Shown in pieces: positions 11,434 through 22,223 of a stretch of 64,000 nucleotides of DNA. The translations under genes were made by a program, and so were the position numbers. Numbering within the stretch: the stretch's first letter is position 1; each line of letters begins with the position of its first letter. This DNA is from Zygnema cylindricum (Eukaryota; Streptophyta; Zygnematophyceae; Zygnematales; Zygnemataceae), in assembly GCA_037447655.1 (NCBI GenBank), contig JBBHKE010000060.1, forward strand, positions 235,292 through 299,291, in the 5' to 3' direction. The notes under the pieces were generated by a model that was given only the letters and a program-made list of their open reading frames with translations, did no database searches and was not told the DNA's origin.

Positions 11434-12889
11434 TGTTGTTTTTGAAGATTTAGTTTCGTGCGTACATGAAATTTGGTGCACACGCGACGTTTCGTGCGTA
11501 TACATTTATGTGATATACTGTGGTGGTTCGAATGGATTTGTGGATTGGGGGGTAATTGTACGGATGAATTTAAAGTGACGTAAATGACAAATTAAGTGGC
11601 GCGGAATGCGTAATAGAAATGGACGGCGGATCGCGAAGCGATCCGACTTTGAAATATTCGAAGTGTTTGAAAATGTACGTTGGTCGTACGAAATATAATG
11701 CGACAGGCACATTAATGAAAAGGACGCCGCCGGTACGGCGTATCAATTTTGGACAGTTGTACTTTTATTTGGTCAGCGGCATTTATGGCGAAGTACGTAG
11801 TAACGGTACGGACTAATTTGGATGGTTTGACGAGGTTTCGACAAGTGGATTTTCATGACCACGCGGCGCGACATCAAGGGTGCCGATTAACAGCGACGGA
11901 CGGCGGATATAGGCCGCCGAGATTTTTTATGAAGTGGTGACGCGAAATCGCGTCAATCACACGATATTTATATTTGGACGTTCCGGATTGTTTGACAAGT
12001 GATTCGTGGTACACGTGGAAGGCGGATGGCGTCCGCCGATATTTTCAAGGGATCTCATTATCTTTAATGACGTATTATTAGGTGGACCGTACATATGCGA
12101 TGTCGGTTCACTACGTGGAATTATCTACGAGTGACTAAGCGAGTTGTCGCTTATGACGCGTATTTTGCGGACGCGTCGGTGAAAATATTTGAAATAACAT
12201 TGTTTTGTCGTATGTGTAATAATTATTTAGTATTGATTATGACAGTTTTTATTTAGATGATCATTTAGGGTTTTGGCAGTTTAATTTGTGTGTTGTCGTA
12301 CTTGCCGACAAGTGTACGCTTATGATTGGTTGACTTTCAGGTGTACACTTACAGTTAGGATTATTTGTCGTAATAGGTTCTCATGATATAATACTACTTA
12401 GTGGAAGGTACGTTGGCTATTTTGTCATGTAGCAATTCGTTCACAGCTCACAAGTGTATATATAGGAATGAGCTTTGTTAGGAATAAATAATCAATGCTG
12501 GTTAGTAAAGTGGGGACCAAAGATGTAGTATTTTAGGGTTGTCGATTAGGTCATGCACTTTTGAATGATATAATGATTATACCTTGATTATACTCTTGTT
12601 TATGTGTGATGCATTTGTTTTTATTATTTATGTTATTTTATATATGTTTTGCATTGTTAATGCATTTGTCCTAGGGTTTGTTTATGTCGATTATTCCATC
12701 AAACCTTAGATGATGTCATAGGGTTTATTTATGTTGATTATTCCATGAAACCCTAAATGTTGTTTGTTGCGTCTGTGTACGCATATGGAGGATGCATTTC
12801 ATATGATTGTTCGTCGACCTATTTTTGCTTAGCTTTTTGCATGATAGTTTGGGTGGCTTCTGCGGTCTATTTTAGACCAAAGAACAACA
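11434..12889 (+). repeat. 3' LTR, family C
   Basis: Same length and practically the same sequence as 9050-10505. It ends in AACAACA directly before the right copy of the GATAC target duplication. Confidence 0.93.
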
Positions 12890-13324
12890 GATACCGGAGC
12901 TCTTCCAAACTTAATAACTACATCAGCGTTACAACAAATGCCCGAGGAACTCCGGCCAAAAATCAGTCCAAGTGACATATGCTTGAGCACAATCAGCAGT
13001 GGCAGCCAACCAGTACATGGGATCATAAAAGCCATGGAAATCGAATTTGCTGACGACGAAGGCCAGCACGTGCATATTCGGCTACCCTTCCTAGTGGTGG
13101 AAGGTAAGCAATTTGAAATTTTGCTGGGTATGGCTACGTGGACAAGGTTGAACATGGAGTTGAGCGTATTGAGGGAACAAGTTATAGTCTCAGACCATGA
13201 TGATCCGGAAGGAACAAAAGTGGTGGTCCCCTTGGATTTGTGGAACCGGGGAAAAACGGCTGTTCCGATGTGTGGATGCTATCCCGTCTACTCTGCCTCA
13301 ACCCCCTCGAAGCCGTTCAAATAA
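12890..13324 (+). pseudogene. Aspartic protease, C-terminal part (copy B)
   Basis: The sequence resumes with the Asp-Thr-Gly codons (the GATAC duplication is the first part) and reads through ALPNLITTSALQQMPEEL. It reaches the second conserved protease block FEILLGMATWTRLNMEL, which corresponds to the ILG(M/R)DW-type block of gypsy proteases. A stop lies at 13322-13324. The reading frame of 8850-9049 would be restored only without the 3845-bp insertion plus duplication. Confidence 0.75.
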
Positions 13325-13396
13325 TTTAACGATATCGCTGATTCTATCTAGCAATTCCCTATTTCTAAGCGGTGGGAAAAGGAGTATCAGAACCGA

Positions 13397-14491
13397 TTGG
13401 TACAGATGGCCACACTTCGGCGGGAAGTGGACAGGAGTTTGGCTGCAATATCACCCGGAGCAGCAAAAGTCCCCCGGTCAAAACTTCCAACGGTTCCTAA
13501 CAAAGGGAAAGACTTTAATCGACAAGTGGTGTCACTACAAATCCCGCTTTCAAAACTTAGGATTCTATCCCTATTTTCTGGCATTAGTTCCGATCTGGAA
13601 GCCGTCCTGAAAGCTGGATACCAAATAGAAACTTACTCGGCAGTAGAGATTGACCCGGACGCCCGTGCAGTCAGTGAGTACCGCCTGCAACAGCTGCACC
13701 AACTTTACCCACAGCAACTTCTGGTGTCCGCCATGTTCAACTCTCACCGCACGCTTCCCCAGAATGTGGACGGTATCACGGATTCCCATTTGGAAAAGCT
13801 CGGAAGGGTAGACCTTGTGGTCGCTGGATGGCCATGCCAGGGGTATTCGCTAGCAGGACAGGGCCAGGGACACCAGGACGTCCGTAGCAGAAAATTCTTT
13901 CAAATGACCAGACTAATAACAGGGTTACAGGAACGCCAGGACACACCATTAGGGTACGTCTTGGAGAACGTTCACCCCACAGATGATAAGAGAAAACAGG
14001 TGGTCAACAGCTGGAACCAAGTGACCAAGGTTATAGGGACTCTTATAGTTTTTGATGCAGCTCAGATCGGATCGAGAGCCCAGAGAGTTCGGGCATATTG
14101 GACCAACTTGGTTCCCCTTCCAATCCTCCAACAGCTGTTGAGAACACAGGTTTCGGATCCTAACATCACGGTTTAACAGATCCTTAGACCGGGGCGAATA
14201 GCCACACCGGTGATCACAGCTGACAAAGCACCCTTCTTCTGTTGTAATAAGCCTGGATATCCACGGAAGGCCCTACCAACTCTGGTATCTTTTCCTAACA
14301 GCCATGCTTACCGGAAGGGTGCACCACGAATGATCTTTGACAGTACAACCGCCACGTGGACAGTGCCAAATATTACAGAACGGCAACTAGCAATGGGGTT
14401 TCAACAGGGAACCACAGCTGCGCCAGGGGTATCAGCCTCAAAAAGGTGCAGTTTAATCGGACAAAGCATGGATTTAAATGCAATTTCCTAG
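13397..14491 (+). pseudogene. DNMT3-like cytosine-C5 DNA methyltransferase inside gypsy pol (copy B)
   Basis: One frame with a single TAA at 14174-14176 (codon 260) carries the ordered motifs of C5 methyltransferases. Motif I LSLFSGISSDLEAVL is near residue 55, where S-adenosylmethionine binds. A motif II-like YSAVEIDPDA follows. Motif IV GWPCQGYS has the catalytic Cys at about residue 147 (13835-13837). Motif VI ENV is at 190-192, and motif VIII GSRAQRVR includes Gln229 and Arg232. After the stop come a motif IX/X-like ERQLAMGF and a closing SLIGQSMD. Motif spacing and the late RIAT...T segment resemble DNMT3-type enzymes; the subtype is inferred. It lies between protease and RT on the element's strand, so it is an element gene rather than a host gene. 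The start is uncertain (TTG at 13397 or ATG at 13406), and it may be part of a longer Pol. Only the stop breaks the domain; visible catalytic residues are kept. Confidence 0.88.
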
Positions 14492-14819
14492 GTGCTGCAA
14501 CATTCTCTTGCATTCTCAAGCCTTCAGTCTCCCAAATCACGGAGAACATACCTTCAAGCTCCACAGTTGTTGGCCATGCAAGCAACTCTACAGCTCCAGG
14601 GGGGGAGAGAGACAAGGAGGGAAAAATTCACATTCACAAAATTCCCAGGAACTTCCTCAGTGGGGGGGAGCAATGCCACACTAGACCCAGGAGTTTCCCT
14701 ATTGGGGGGGGGGCGGAGTCTTAGAACAGGACAGCTTAGAGGAAGTTGTCAGCAGCAGCGTTTTAACAGCCGAACAAGGGACCGACCCACAGGAAGAGCT
14801 GACCTTCGACATCTCTCTC
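14492..14819 (+). other. Linker between methyltransferase and RT (copy B)
   Basis: Low-complexity coding-like sequence rich in Gln, Ser and Gly, in shifting frames. A G run near 14704-14714 coincides with a frame change into the frame that leads to RT. No motif is recognised. Confidence 0.4.
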
Positions 14820-16160
14820 TTGGGTAGGCCACCGGAAGCATTGGCGGCAGTGGAACCCGGGAAGATGGACTGGACTCTAGGTGAACAGCTAGATCCACAA
14901 CAGATGACCCGACTCTCCAAGCTGTTAGAAGAGAACGGGCAGGTGTTCGCCTGGTCTGACACCGATGTAGGGATCTATAAAGGGACTCCTTTTCGGATTG
15001 ACTTGATCGACGAGACAGCTACTATTTGGCAGAAACAGTACCCTCTCAGTTTCAAGGAGAAGGAGTTCATCACTTCAAAGGTGCAGACTTTGGTGGAAGC
15101 TCGGCTGGTTCAGGAGAGTACAGGACTACATGGGTTTGCCTCACCAACCGTGCTCCCGCCAAAGAAAGACTCCTCCGGAAAAACTGTAGATTTCCGGATG
15201 TGTGGGGACTATCACATGCTCAACGCGGCAACTGTCTCCGACCGTTATCCTATGCCTACCCCGGAAGAGATCTTCGACTCTCTTGCTGGGGCCACCATTT
15301 TTCCACTTTGGATATGAAAAATGGATTCCACCAGATTGCAATGGAGCCGAAACACCGAGAGAGGACTGCTTTTTGGGACGGATCCAGGCTATATGAATGG
15401 GTGTACATTCCATTTGGCCTCAAGAGTGCACCTGCCAAATTCCAACGGGCCATGGACGAGGCTTTCCGAGGAATTGATTTCGCACGGTGTTATATCGACG
15501 ATGTTATCATTTTCTCCAAGACATTCGAAGAACACTTGAGCACATACAGATCGTTCTCCGGGCACTCCAAGCAGCGGGCTTGAAGTGTCACCCGGGGAAG
15601 GGCATCTTTGGGGTGCAGAAAATTATTTATTTGGGTCATGAGGTGACTCTTGGGACACTGGGTCCCCACATGGTTAAGGTGGCAGCCCTAGATGCTCTTC
15701 CACCCCCGCAGGACATTTCTGCTCTTCGTACTTTCCTGGGCCTTGCCAACTATTACCGGCGGTTTATTCCTGAATTTAGTAGCCACGCTCAGCCATTGAA
15801 CTAATTGTTGCGAAAGGACCAGGAGTGGCTGTGGAAGGAAGAACAGCAGATAGCGTTCCAATTCCTGAAGGATTCCCTCAAACAACATTCTGTGCTCCGA
15901 ATGCCCGATCACCAGCGGCCTTTTCTCCTTTATATAGATTGGAGCAGGTTCGGCTTGGGAGCAGTTTTAGCTCAATTGGACGATGCAGGGGCTGAGTATG
16001 TAGTGGCCTACGCAAGCCGGAGTAATAACAGAGCCGAGGGGAATTACATCTGTTACCATGGGGAATAACTCTCCGCGGTTTGGGCCATCCAGCACTTCCG
16101 GCCTTACCTCTACGGAGTACACTTCACCCTTATTACAGATCACCAGCCCCTCAAATGGAT
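14820..16160 (+). pseudogene. gypsy reverse transcriptase and RNase H (copy B)
   Basis: RT starts upstream of VGIYKGTPFRIDLIDETATIW and keeps the blocks LHGFASPTVLPPKKD, MKNGFHQIAMEP, the catalytic YIDDVIIFS near 15490-15516, and FLGLANYYRRFIPEFS. RNase H has FLLYIDWSRFGLGAVLAQ. Breaks against copy A: a one-base loss in a T run near 15300, another near 15537, TAA at 15802-15804 (CAA or CAG in the parent), and TAA at 16066-16068 where copy A has a Leu codon. Neighbouring domains agree with a single ancestral pol. Confidence 0.9.
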
Positions 16161-17454
16161 CATGGAGAACAGTAAGTTGACTGGAAAGCTAGCCAAATGG
16201 GTTCTCATCTTGCAGGAATATGATTTCAGCATCATCCATAGAGCCGGGGAGATTCATGGGAATGCCGACGGACTCAGCAAGAATCCGGACCCTTCCACCA
16301 AAGACTCTACTGGGGCGCGACATGACGAAGACCTTGAGCTCAGCCTGGGACTTATCTGGGCTTCCTCTGCTTTTATTTGGCTGCCTCGGGCCGAAGGAGG
16401 ACTGTCAACTTTTGCTGCAGATGTAGAGGGGCAGGCCCCCATTGGAGCCGGCCGGAAAGATATATGGAATGAGCGATTCCCTCCAATCTATCCAGAAGAG
16501 CTCTCCTCTATCCCACCTTGCCGGAAGTAAATTGTCCCGTGTTTAGAACTGAATGACGGCTTATGAATGGGACCGAGGCATCCTTCTCCGGAAATGGGCC
16601 GATGGGACGAGGAAAAATGTTCCTCCTCCAACAGATCTGGAAACGCTCATTGTTCCGCTTCACCAGCAATGCGGGCACTTCGGACAGAAACGAACCACCT
16701 CGCTAGTCATAGGGTCGTATTGGTGGTATGGGTTGCGCGGGCCCAGGTCAATCGTGTGGTGCAAACGTGCCCTTCTTGTGACCGGGTAAAAGCAGCTTTT
16801 GACAAAAAGGGTGGAACTGAGCTTCACTCCCTCCCCATCCGGGGGATGTTTTACAGATGGTCACTAGATCTGCTAGGACCACTTCCCACTAGCCAGAGGG
16901 GGGACCGTTTTGTTCTGGTCATGATTGAACACTTCTCTAAGTGGATTAAATTGGTGGTTCTTTCTCGAAAGGAGTCCAATGCAATCGCGGACGCATTCTT
17001 GCAGAGAGTGTTGTCTCAATTTGGAGCACCAGCCAAAGTTCTGACGGATCAGGGGTCCGAGTTTGCCGGAGAATTTTCTAACCTTCTGGAGAAGTGCCTC
17101 ATTGACCACATGTTAACCAGCCGAGACCACCCCCAAGCCGACGGCTTGGCCGAGAGGTGCGTAGAGACAGTGAAGCGGTCCCTACGAAAATATGCGGTTG
17201 AAGAGGATTTGGGGGAGTGGGACACACGGGTGCCTTGGATTGCCATGGGGTACAGGTTCAACAAGCAGGCATCTCTCCACTCCTATAGCCTTTACGTCAT
17301 TCTCTTTGGCCGACATCTCATCCTACCAGGGGCTGCGTCGGCTCAGGCGGTTGTTCTTCCGGAGATGGACAACCGGGGTACTGTAGAAAAACTGATTGCC
17401 GACCGGGCTAAGGTATTTCAGCGGGAAATACCTCTGGCCATGAGCAATTTATAG
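16161..17454 (+). pseudogene. gypsy integrase core (copy B)
   Basis: After the RNase H end (KLTGKLAKWVLILQEYDF), sequence near 16470-16545 is damaged. Integrase then shows its HHCC zinc region (HQQCGHFGQKR ... CPSCDRVK), split by a frameshift near 16735. The catalytic triad is intact: Asp in WSLDLLGPLP, Asp in VLTDQGSEF, and Glu in HPQADGLAERCVETVKRS. A TAG at 17452-17454 separates this from the tail. Copy A has lost the second Asp, so copy B is the better reference. Confidence 0.88.
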
Positions 17455-17919
17455 GATGCTCAGCACAGAGATCAACTCTGGTATTCCCAACGACGGAGCG
17501 GCAATTATATCCCCCAGCAACGTCGATTTGTGCCCGGGGATTTAATGTATCGCATGCAACAGAAGAAGGATACTTTGGACATTTCGGCCGGACGCGTGAT
17601 TCTGAAAGTTGTGGAGGTCTCAAACAAAGGGGTTCTTACCTTGGAGGGGAAGGATGGCCGCAAAATTAAAAAAAAACAGATCAATGTGGCCCCTTGCCAT
17701 GTGCGAGGGTTAGAAGATGAACCCACTTTCCACCTCCCTTATTTTGCAGACCCTCCAGCCTGTTCCTCTGCCTGCCATGTGTCCTCCGCACCCAACCTCC
17801 TGTTGGTGTGTGAACACTGTCACAAGGGGTGGCATGACTGCTGCCTACCTCTGAATTGGGAGCCCCGCTCTCAACTTGCAAATCCGTGGTTCTGTGGGGA
17901 CTGCGAGTTTGGCGGCTAA
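17455..17919 (+). pseudogene. Integrase tail with GPY/F-like module and PHD-like zinc finger (copy B)
   Basis: The sequence reads RRFVPGDLMYRM, then a GPY/F-like module (KVVEVSNKGVLTLEGKDG), then CSSAC, LLLVCEHCHKGWHDCCL and PWFCGDC before TAA at 17917-17919. The Cys/His spacing (C-C, C-C, H-C, W-C-C) is that of a PHD finger. Many plant gypsy elements carry a chromodomain at this place instead. PHD fingers bind histone tails in host proteins; a targeting role here is inference. Confidence 0.75.
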
Positions 17920-17931
17920 TGTGTCTAATCC

Positions 17932-17963
17932 TCTTAGTCACGTGGGACTAAGAGGGGGGGGGG
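17932..17963 (+). promoter_or_regulatory. Hairpin plus polypurine tract of gypsy copy B
   Basis: CTTAGTC / GACTAAG flank a short loop that contains CACGTG-like sequence. AGAG followed by a G tract (17951-17963) comes next. It matches the copy A arrangement at 2972-3000. Confidence 0.65.
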
Positions 17964-18534
17964 AAATCTAGGGGGGGTTACAGGGCACCTTTCTTTTCCA
18001 CTCCATTCCTCCTTACTATCGATGCATTTCCCTGGGGGGGGGGTAATGAACAGAGATGGGCATTATCACGGATCCAAGGGAGCATCAGCATTTGGGGTGG
18101 ATTGCAGGTTTCTCATACACACCTCCTTGAACATATAACCTGGACCTCCTGGTTACCAGGCACGCTCGACAGGGAGTGGGTCATACCCAAAGAAGACCAT
18201 TGAAAATTCAATGGAGGCTTTATATACAAAGGAGAATTTTGTGATCGAATGGGGGCGTAGATTTAGAGTCCTTCGCATAAACGGTTGACACCGAGCTTTA
18301 GTCTCAAGAGCCCGGCTCACCCCCCTCCTCGTTGGCAAAACCAAAACCCAAAGTGGGATAGAAAAGTAAGTGCCACGTTGCGACATCGGTGATGTCGTTG
18401 GCTAGTAAAGCCAAGGGAGTTGAAGAGCCGCTTGGACAGATTCACGAAGATGGTTCGCATTACGAGTGTAGAGTCGAGGCTGAGGATAACCCAAGTGGTA
18501 ACACCCTAGGACATCTAACCATAGAACATAGTTC
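17964..18534 (+). other. 3' terminal sequence of gypsy copy B and unresolved flank
   Basis: Up to the phrase GCACGCTCGACA near 18160-18171 this parallels copy A (3001-3272) and is probably 3' LTR or untranslated sequence. From 18173 to 18534 I recognise no gene. A TTTATATACAAAG box lies near 18218-18230. The stretch ends at the start of a copia LTR. Confidence 0.4.
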
Positions 18535-19640
18535 TGTTGAAATGTGTGTATTTTCTAGGTCTAAGTAAAGGAAAATCAATAAGAAGAAATGAGCAAAGGC
18601 AGCCTGCTTCTCGCTCCACTCTCCAAACCCCCACACTTGTTGGAGTCACTGAAGGTTGGAGAGGAAGCCTGAGCCATGGCTGTCCATGCTGCTCACAGAG
18701 AGAGATAGGCTGTAGTAGTAGGTAGGTTTACCAAAAGTGTCTTTAAAGGACCCAGGATATGATCCTGGTACCTGCCGTCCGTCAAGATTCTCATAGCCGG
18801 TAGCTTTATTCTATAGTCTAAGATCAGTGCTAGACAATATGGGGTACGATAATTATATAAACCTAAACGCGCAATATGTTTCATTAAACTAGTTACGGGA
18901 CGGTCTGTACATAAAAACGCATTAGATCGCACGAATTTCGGACCGCACGGAATTAACGAAACGATATTTTATTTAGACGACCAATATGAAATGTCAATCT
19001 TTATCGAACGGCCGTGGTGCGAGCCGGTTTTCCGGAGTGGACGACTTGGTGTTTCGGGCACCGCCACTTCGGATGACACGTGGCAGGATCCAAGAGGATT
19101 GCGAGATTTCCAGAACGCAAAATGATAATTCCGGATGTGACAAATGTCACATTTTGGCGATGTCGTACATCGACCATACAGAAAGTACGACGGGACTTGT
19201 CCTTTTTTGTACGGTACAGTCTTACGATTAGACTGTACCTCAATAATACGGAGCTTAGAGAGGGGTTTTAGGACTTAGAATAATTCTGGTAGGTAGCCAC
19301 CTCTCTTCGGAGAGCATATATATAAATAGGCAAACTTTGCCATTTAATTACAACTCACTCAGTAGACCATTTTAAGTAATTTTTTTTCCTACAGACTTGA
19401 GGAGTCCAGGCTACACATGGGTGTAGTCGGTCAGATTTTTTACTTGCCAAGGTGGTTCCATTTTTAAAGGAAAGTGAAAGTGTGAAATGTTATCCAAAAC
19501 TCATATTCTAACTTTGCATTCTGAGGTGAAACTGAGCACACATAAAGTCTTTTTTCACTGCGGTGAAGCTGTAATGGGGTTCTAATTGTCAAGGGGTCAA
19601 TCATTTGGGTTTATATAAACTTGGAGCCGGCACTATCTAG
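18535..19640 (+). repeat. Copia-family LTR, solo or truncated
   Basis: Begins TGTTGAAATGTGTGTATTTTCTAGGTCT and follows the same layout as the LTRs at 34149 and 40167: the GTCACTGAAGG phrase, then AGCCATGGCT, then GTAC-rich sequence, a CATATATATAAATAGG promoter-like box near 19315-19330, and AGTGTGAAA to CACTATCTAGATAAGC. The 3' end is diverged, so the limit near 19640 is approximate and no target duplication was found. Confidence 0.8.
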
Positions 19641-21164
19641 ATAAGCTTCCTTGGACCTGCGAATTTTGTGGGGGAATAGACCCCATAGAATTACAAGTCC
19701 TAATCAGTAGCAGAGGGTTGTTGGTGGAAACTTGAGGAACGAGGATGGCCTTTGGTGAGGGACACAATTCCTTTCGGGGTGGGAGTACATGACTTCAAAT
19801 GCCGTGACAACCCTCCCCCTCTCCTTGCAACATACAACTTTCCACACTAAGGGCACGACACCCTAAGAGGGCTAGGATTTTATGGGGGAGTCAAAGCGGG
19901 ATCAGTGAGTGAATGAGCCACAAGAGATACGATAGGGGCTGGTGGGTGAATATAGGAGTGTGTATGCAAATGTTGAGAATGCTCCCCAAAATGGGGGGGG
20001 ACGGTAAGGAAGAACAAGATTAGGGGGAGGCTCTGGGCATGAAGATGGGGATAGAATAGGGTTCGTTGGAGTTAGGAAGGGCACATGCTCATTCGGATGT
20101 TCTTCCCCACATGGATTTGTGTAAGGGTTTGTAGTTGTGGGTAGACGGGTGCATGCGGGTAAAGGTAAGGTGGGGAGGGGGAGAGTGATGGCCTGGGAGG
20201 TGTGTTGTAGAAGGGTAAGGGTCTCATTTGAAATTTCAAAAATGAGGCCGAGCACATTCCGAAAAAGATGGTGACAGGGAGCACGACGCGCGCCACTTGT
20301 GAGGGGCCAAAGTAGAAAAGAGGTAGGGGATGTCGAGCGTGCGTGCTCTCTTGCTCTACGTAAGGGCAAAATTTGCCCAAAAAACTCCTTTAGGTGGATC
20401 AGATTTGGTGAGAAAAAAGTGGAATAAAATAGGCTATTTGAATGCCAGTAGGAAGGTAGTCAGAAAACCTGAAAGCCGGCGACAAGCACACGGAATTTGA
20501 ATTTGGAAAGTGCGAAGAAAACTGGAAAAAACGAATCAAGGCGGCTGATCTCTTGCAATTACCGTGGGCGCCATTGATAAAAGGAGAGTACACTAGCTGA
20601 TTTGTAAGGAAGAATACAGGTTGTGCTGAAAATTGGTGGTTGAACGCGTAATTTGGCGCCAGGTAGGAGTTGGGATTGGGAAAGTTAAAAAACCCTAGCG
20701 GGAAGCCATGGCCAAAGCTTCTAGAATGTAGACGCCTAAAAAGAAATTCCCTGAAAGACGAGTTGATCTTGACTTAAGAAAGTAGTAATTGAAAAAATAT
20801 AGACTAATGGCACGCCAAATTGAGGGGCCAAGATGGTAAGAGATGGCCACAAAAGGTAAGATGGAAATCGACCGAAACTGGTAGACCTTGTTAATAGAAA
20901 ACGAGATAGCGGATGGGGCTGATTTTCCCACCAATATAAAGGCTTTTAAAAATATGTTTTTTAGAGTACACGCATGCCAAATTTGACGCCGGATAAATGA
21001 AAAGACGGTAAAAAAACCCTAGCAAGAAGAAATGGCCGAAGCTTCTAGAGGGCCGCCGTCGAAAAAGTAGATGATACGGAGGTAAAAACGATAAGTGCGT
21101 GTCTTTTATAAAACAAATACGGACTTGTGCGACTGTGAACTTTTGTACCTAACTATTAAACGTA
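19641..21164. other. Intergenic sequence with a degenerate duplication
   Basis: No gene is recognised. A phrase containing GGCGCC, AAAAAACCCTAGC, then CATGGCC-AAGCTTCTAGA occurs at about 20655-20730 and in diverged form at about 20975-21050, roughly 320 bp apart. A 155-codon minus-strand frame at 19902-20369 has no recognisable domain and is not called as a gene. Confidence 0.5.
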
Positions 21165-21169
21165 CTGTA
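21165..21169. repeat. Target site duplication CTGTA (left) of intact copia
   Basis: CTGTA directly left of the LTR equals CTGTA at 27604-27608 directly right of the other LTR. Confidence 0.9.
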
Positions 21170-22210
21170 TGAAACTCTGAGACCTCCATAAGTCCTCAGA
21201 GTGGACAGCTTCCAAGAAGCCTCTAGGATAATCCTGACCCCTTTGTGTTTAAGCAAAAATAACTGCCACCCTGGCAGGCAAAAACTCTGACCAACTTCAC
21301 CCCTGTGAAGACAAGACTCCCCTGAGTCGATAGCAAAAAGAATCTCTGAATTTGCTCCCCTGAGCAGTAAGTTATGGAGGGTCAAAGTTGACCTTTTGTA
21401 CAGAAGCTCTCTGGGAGAGAGGGTCCTATCTTCTAATTTTTCTAAGTCCTATCTCTCTCACAGACTCTATCTACTGATGTACGGAACCAATCAGAATTGA
21501 GTTCCGTACGTAAAAGTACAGCCGCCGGTGTACTTTCAGTACGGACATTGTACGACATGGCCTAAATGTCGACACATGTCAAATCCGGATTCGGTGCCAT
21601 AATCTCCGGAGATTCTACAATCCAACGGAATTTCGCCACGCGTCATCCGATGTGGCGATGGCCACAAACCGCCGAAATCTTCCTCCGCGATCTCGGCGCT
21701 AATTCCGGCCGTCCGATTAAATTAAGATTTAATCGTAGCCGTAATAAATACATGCGCGGTATTTATTTCACTTCCGAAACAAATGCGCGGTATTGATTCG
21801 TAATCCGTACCGGCATCCGTACCGGATCTATGTATCCCGTAACCCGTAACAGTTAAATGAATTTATCGTACGTATACATCTTTAAATCATTATCAAACTA
21901 TATAGTACATATCACGATAGCTAGACCTAACGGCTAAGGCTACCGGCTAATCCCTATCTGCCGGCCGGTAGGTACAGAGATCAATTCCTGCCGCCGGCGC
22001 TTAACTTTTAATTAAATAAATAAACCCTAGGATTAAATTCCCGTAAACTTCAGGATAGCCAAGGTAGCCATGGCTCTAGCTTCCTCTTCAACTTCTCAGT
22101 GACTGCAACAAGTTTGAGAGTTGGAGAGAGAAGTTAGAGATAGACTGCCTCGGCTTCTTTCTATTTCTATTTAGACCTAGAAAATACTAATAAATCCATT
22201 AGTTTCTACA
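21170..22210 (-). repeat. 3' LTR of intact copia
   Basis: Identical by eye to 26563-27603. Ends are TG...CA on the element strand. Confidence 0.95.
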
Positions 22211-22223
22211 CTCCCCTTATTTT
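22211..22223 (-). promoter_or_regulatory. Polypurine tract of intact copia
   Basis: On the minus strand AAAATAAGGGGAG lies immediately before the 3' LTR. It would prime plus-strand synthesis. Confidence 0.8.

Larger units (their letters stand above)
9050..12889 (+). mobile_element. Non-autonomous LTR retrotransposon, family C (complete)
   Basis: Two 1456-bp LTRs (9050-10505 and 11434-12889) begin TGTTGTTTTTGAAG and end AAGAACAACA. They flank 928 bp of internal DNA without coding capacity. GATAC is duplicated on both sides (9045-9049 and 12890-12894). The internal region begins with GGTTATGGGCCCA, the same primer site as the copia element at 26549-26562, and ends with GGGGGAG just before the right LTR. 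The LTRs are nearly identical; I noticed one A/G difference. The element must borrow its proteins, plausibly from a copia relative that shares the primer site. Confidence 0.93.
3847..18172 (+). mobile_element. Ty3/gypsy element copy B encoding a DNA methyltransferase (outer limits uncertain)
   Basis: Order of parts: presumed 5' LTR/leader, long Gag region, two CCHC knuckles, aspartic protease, DNMT3-like cytosine methyltransferase, RT, RNase H, integrase, PHD-like finger, purine tract, terminal sequence. A family-C element splits the protease (9050-12889). Without it the element is roughly 10 kb. Numerous stops and frameshifts make it non-functional as assembled. Several frameshifts lie at long G or T runs and could be sequence errors. 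LTR edges, PBS and target duplication were not identified. The sequence after the purine tract resembles the same region of copy A. Confidence 0.8.

Noticed and set aside
13397-14176. Host DNMT gene interrupted by transposons
   Set aside because: It sits in the right place and orientation between protease and RT of the gypsy element, with no introns, so it is treated as an element gene.
19902-20369. 155-codon minus-strand frame
   Set aside because: No recognisable domain, Pro/Ser/Thr-biased, and overlapping frames of similar length exist.
21566-21796. 76-codon frame repeated exactly at 26959-27189
   Set aside because: It lies within the copia LTRs and is identical because the LTRs are identical. 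No protein features.
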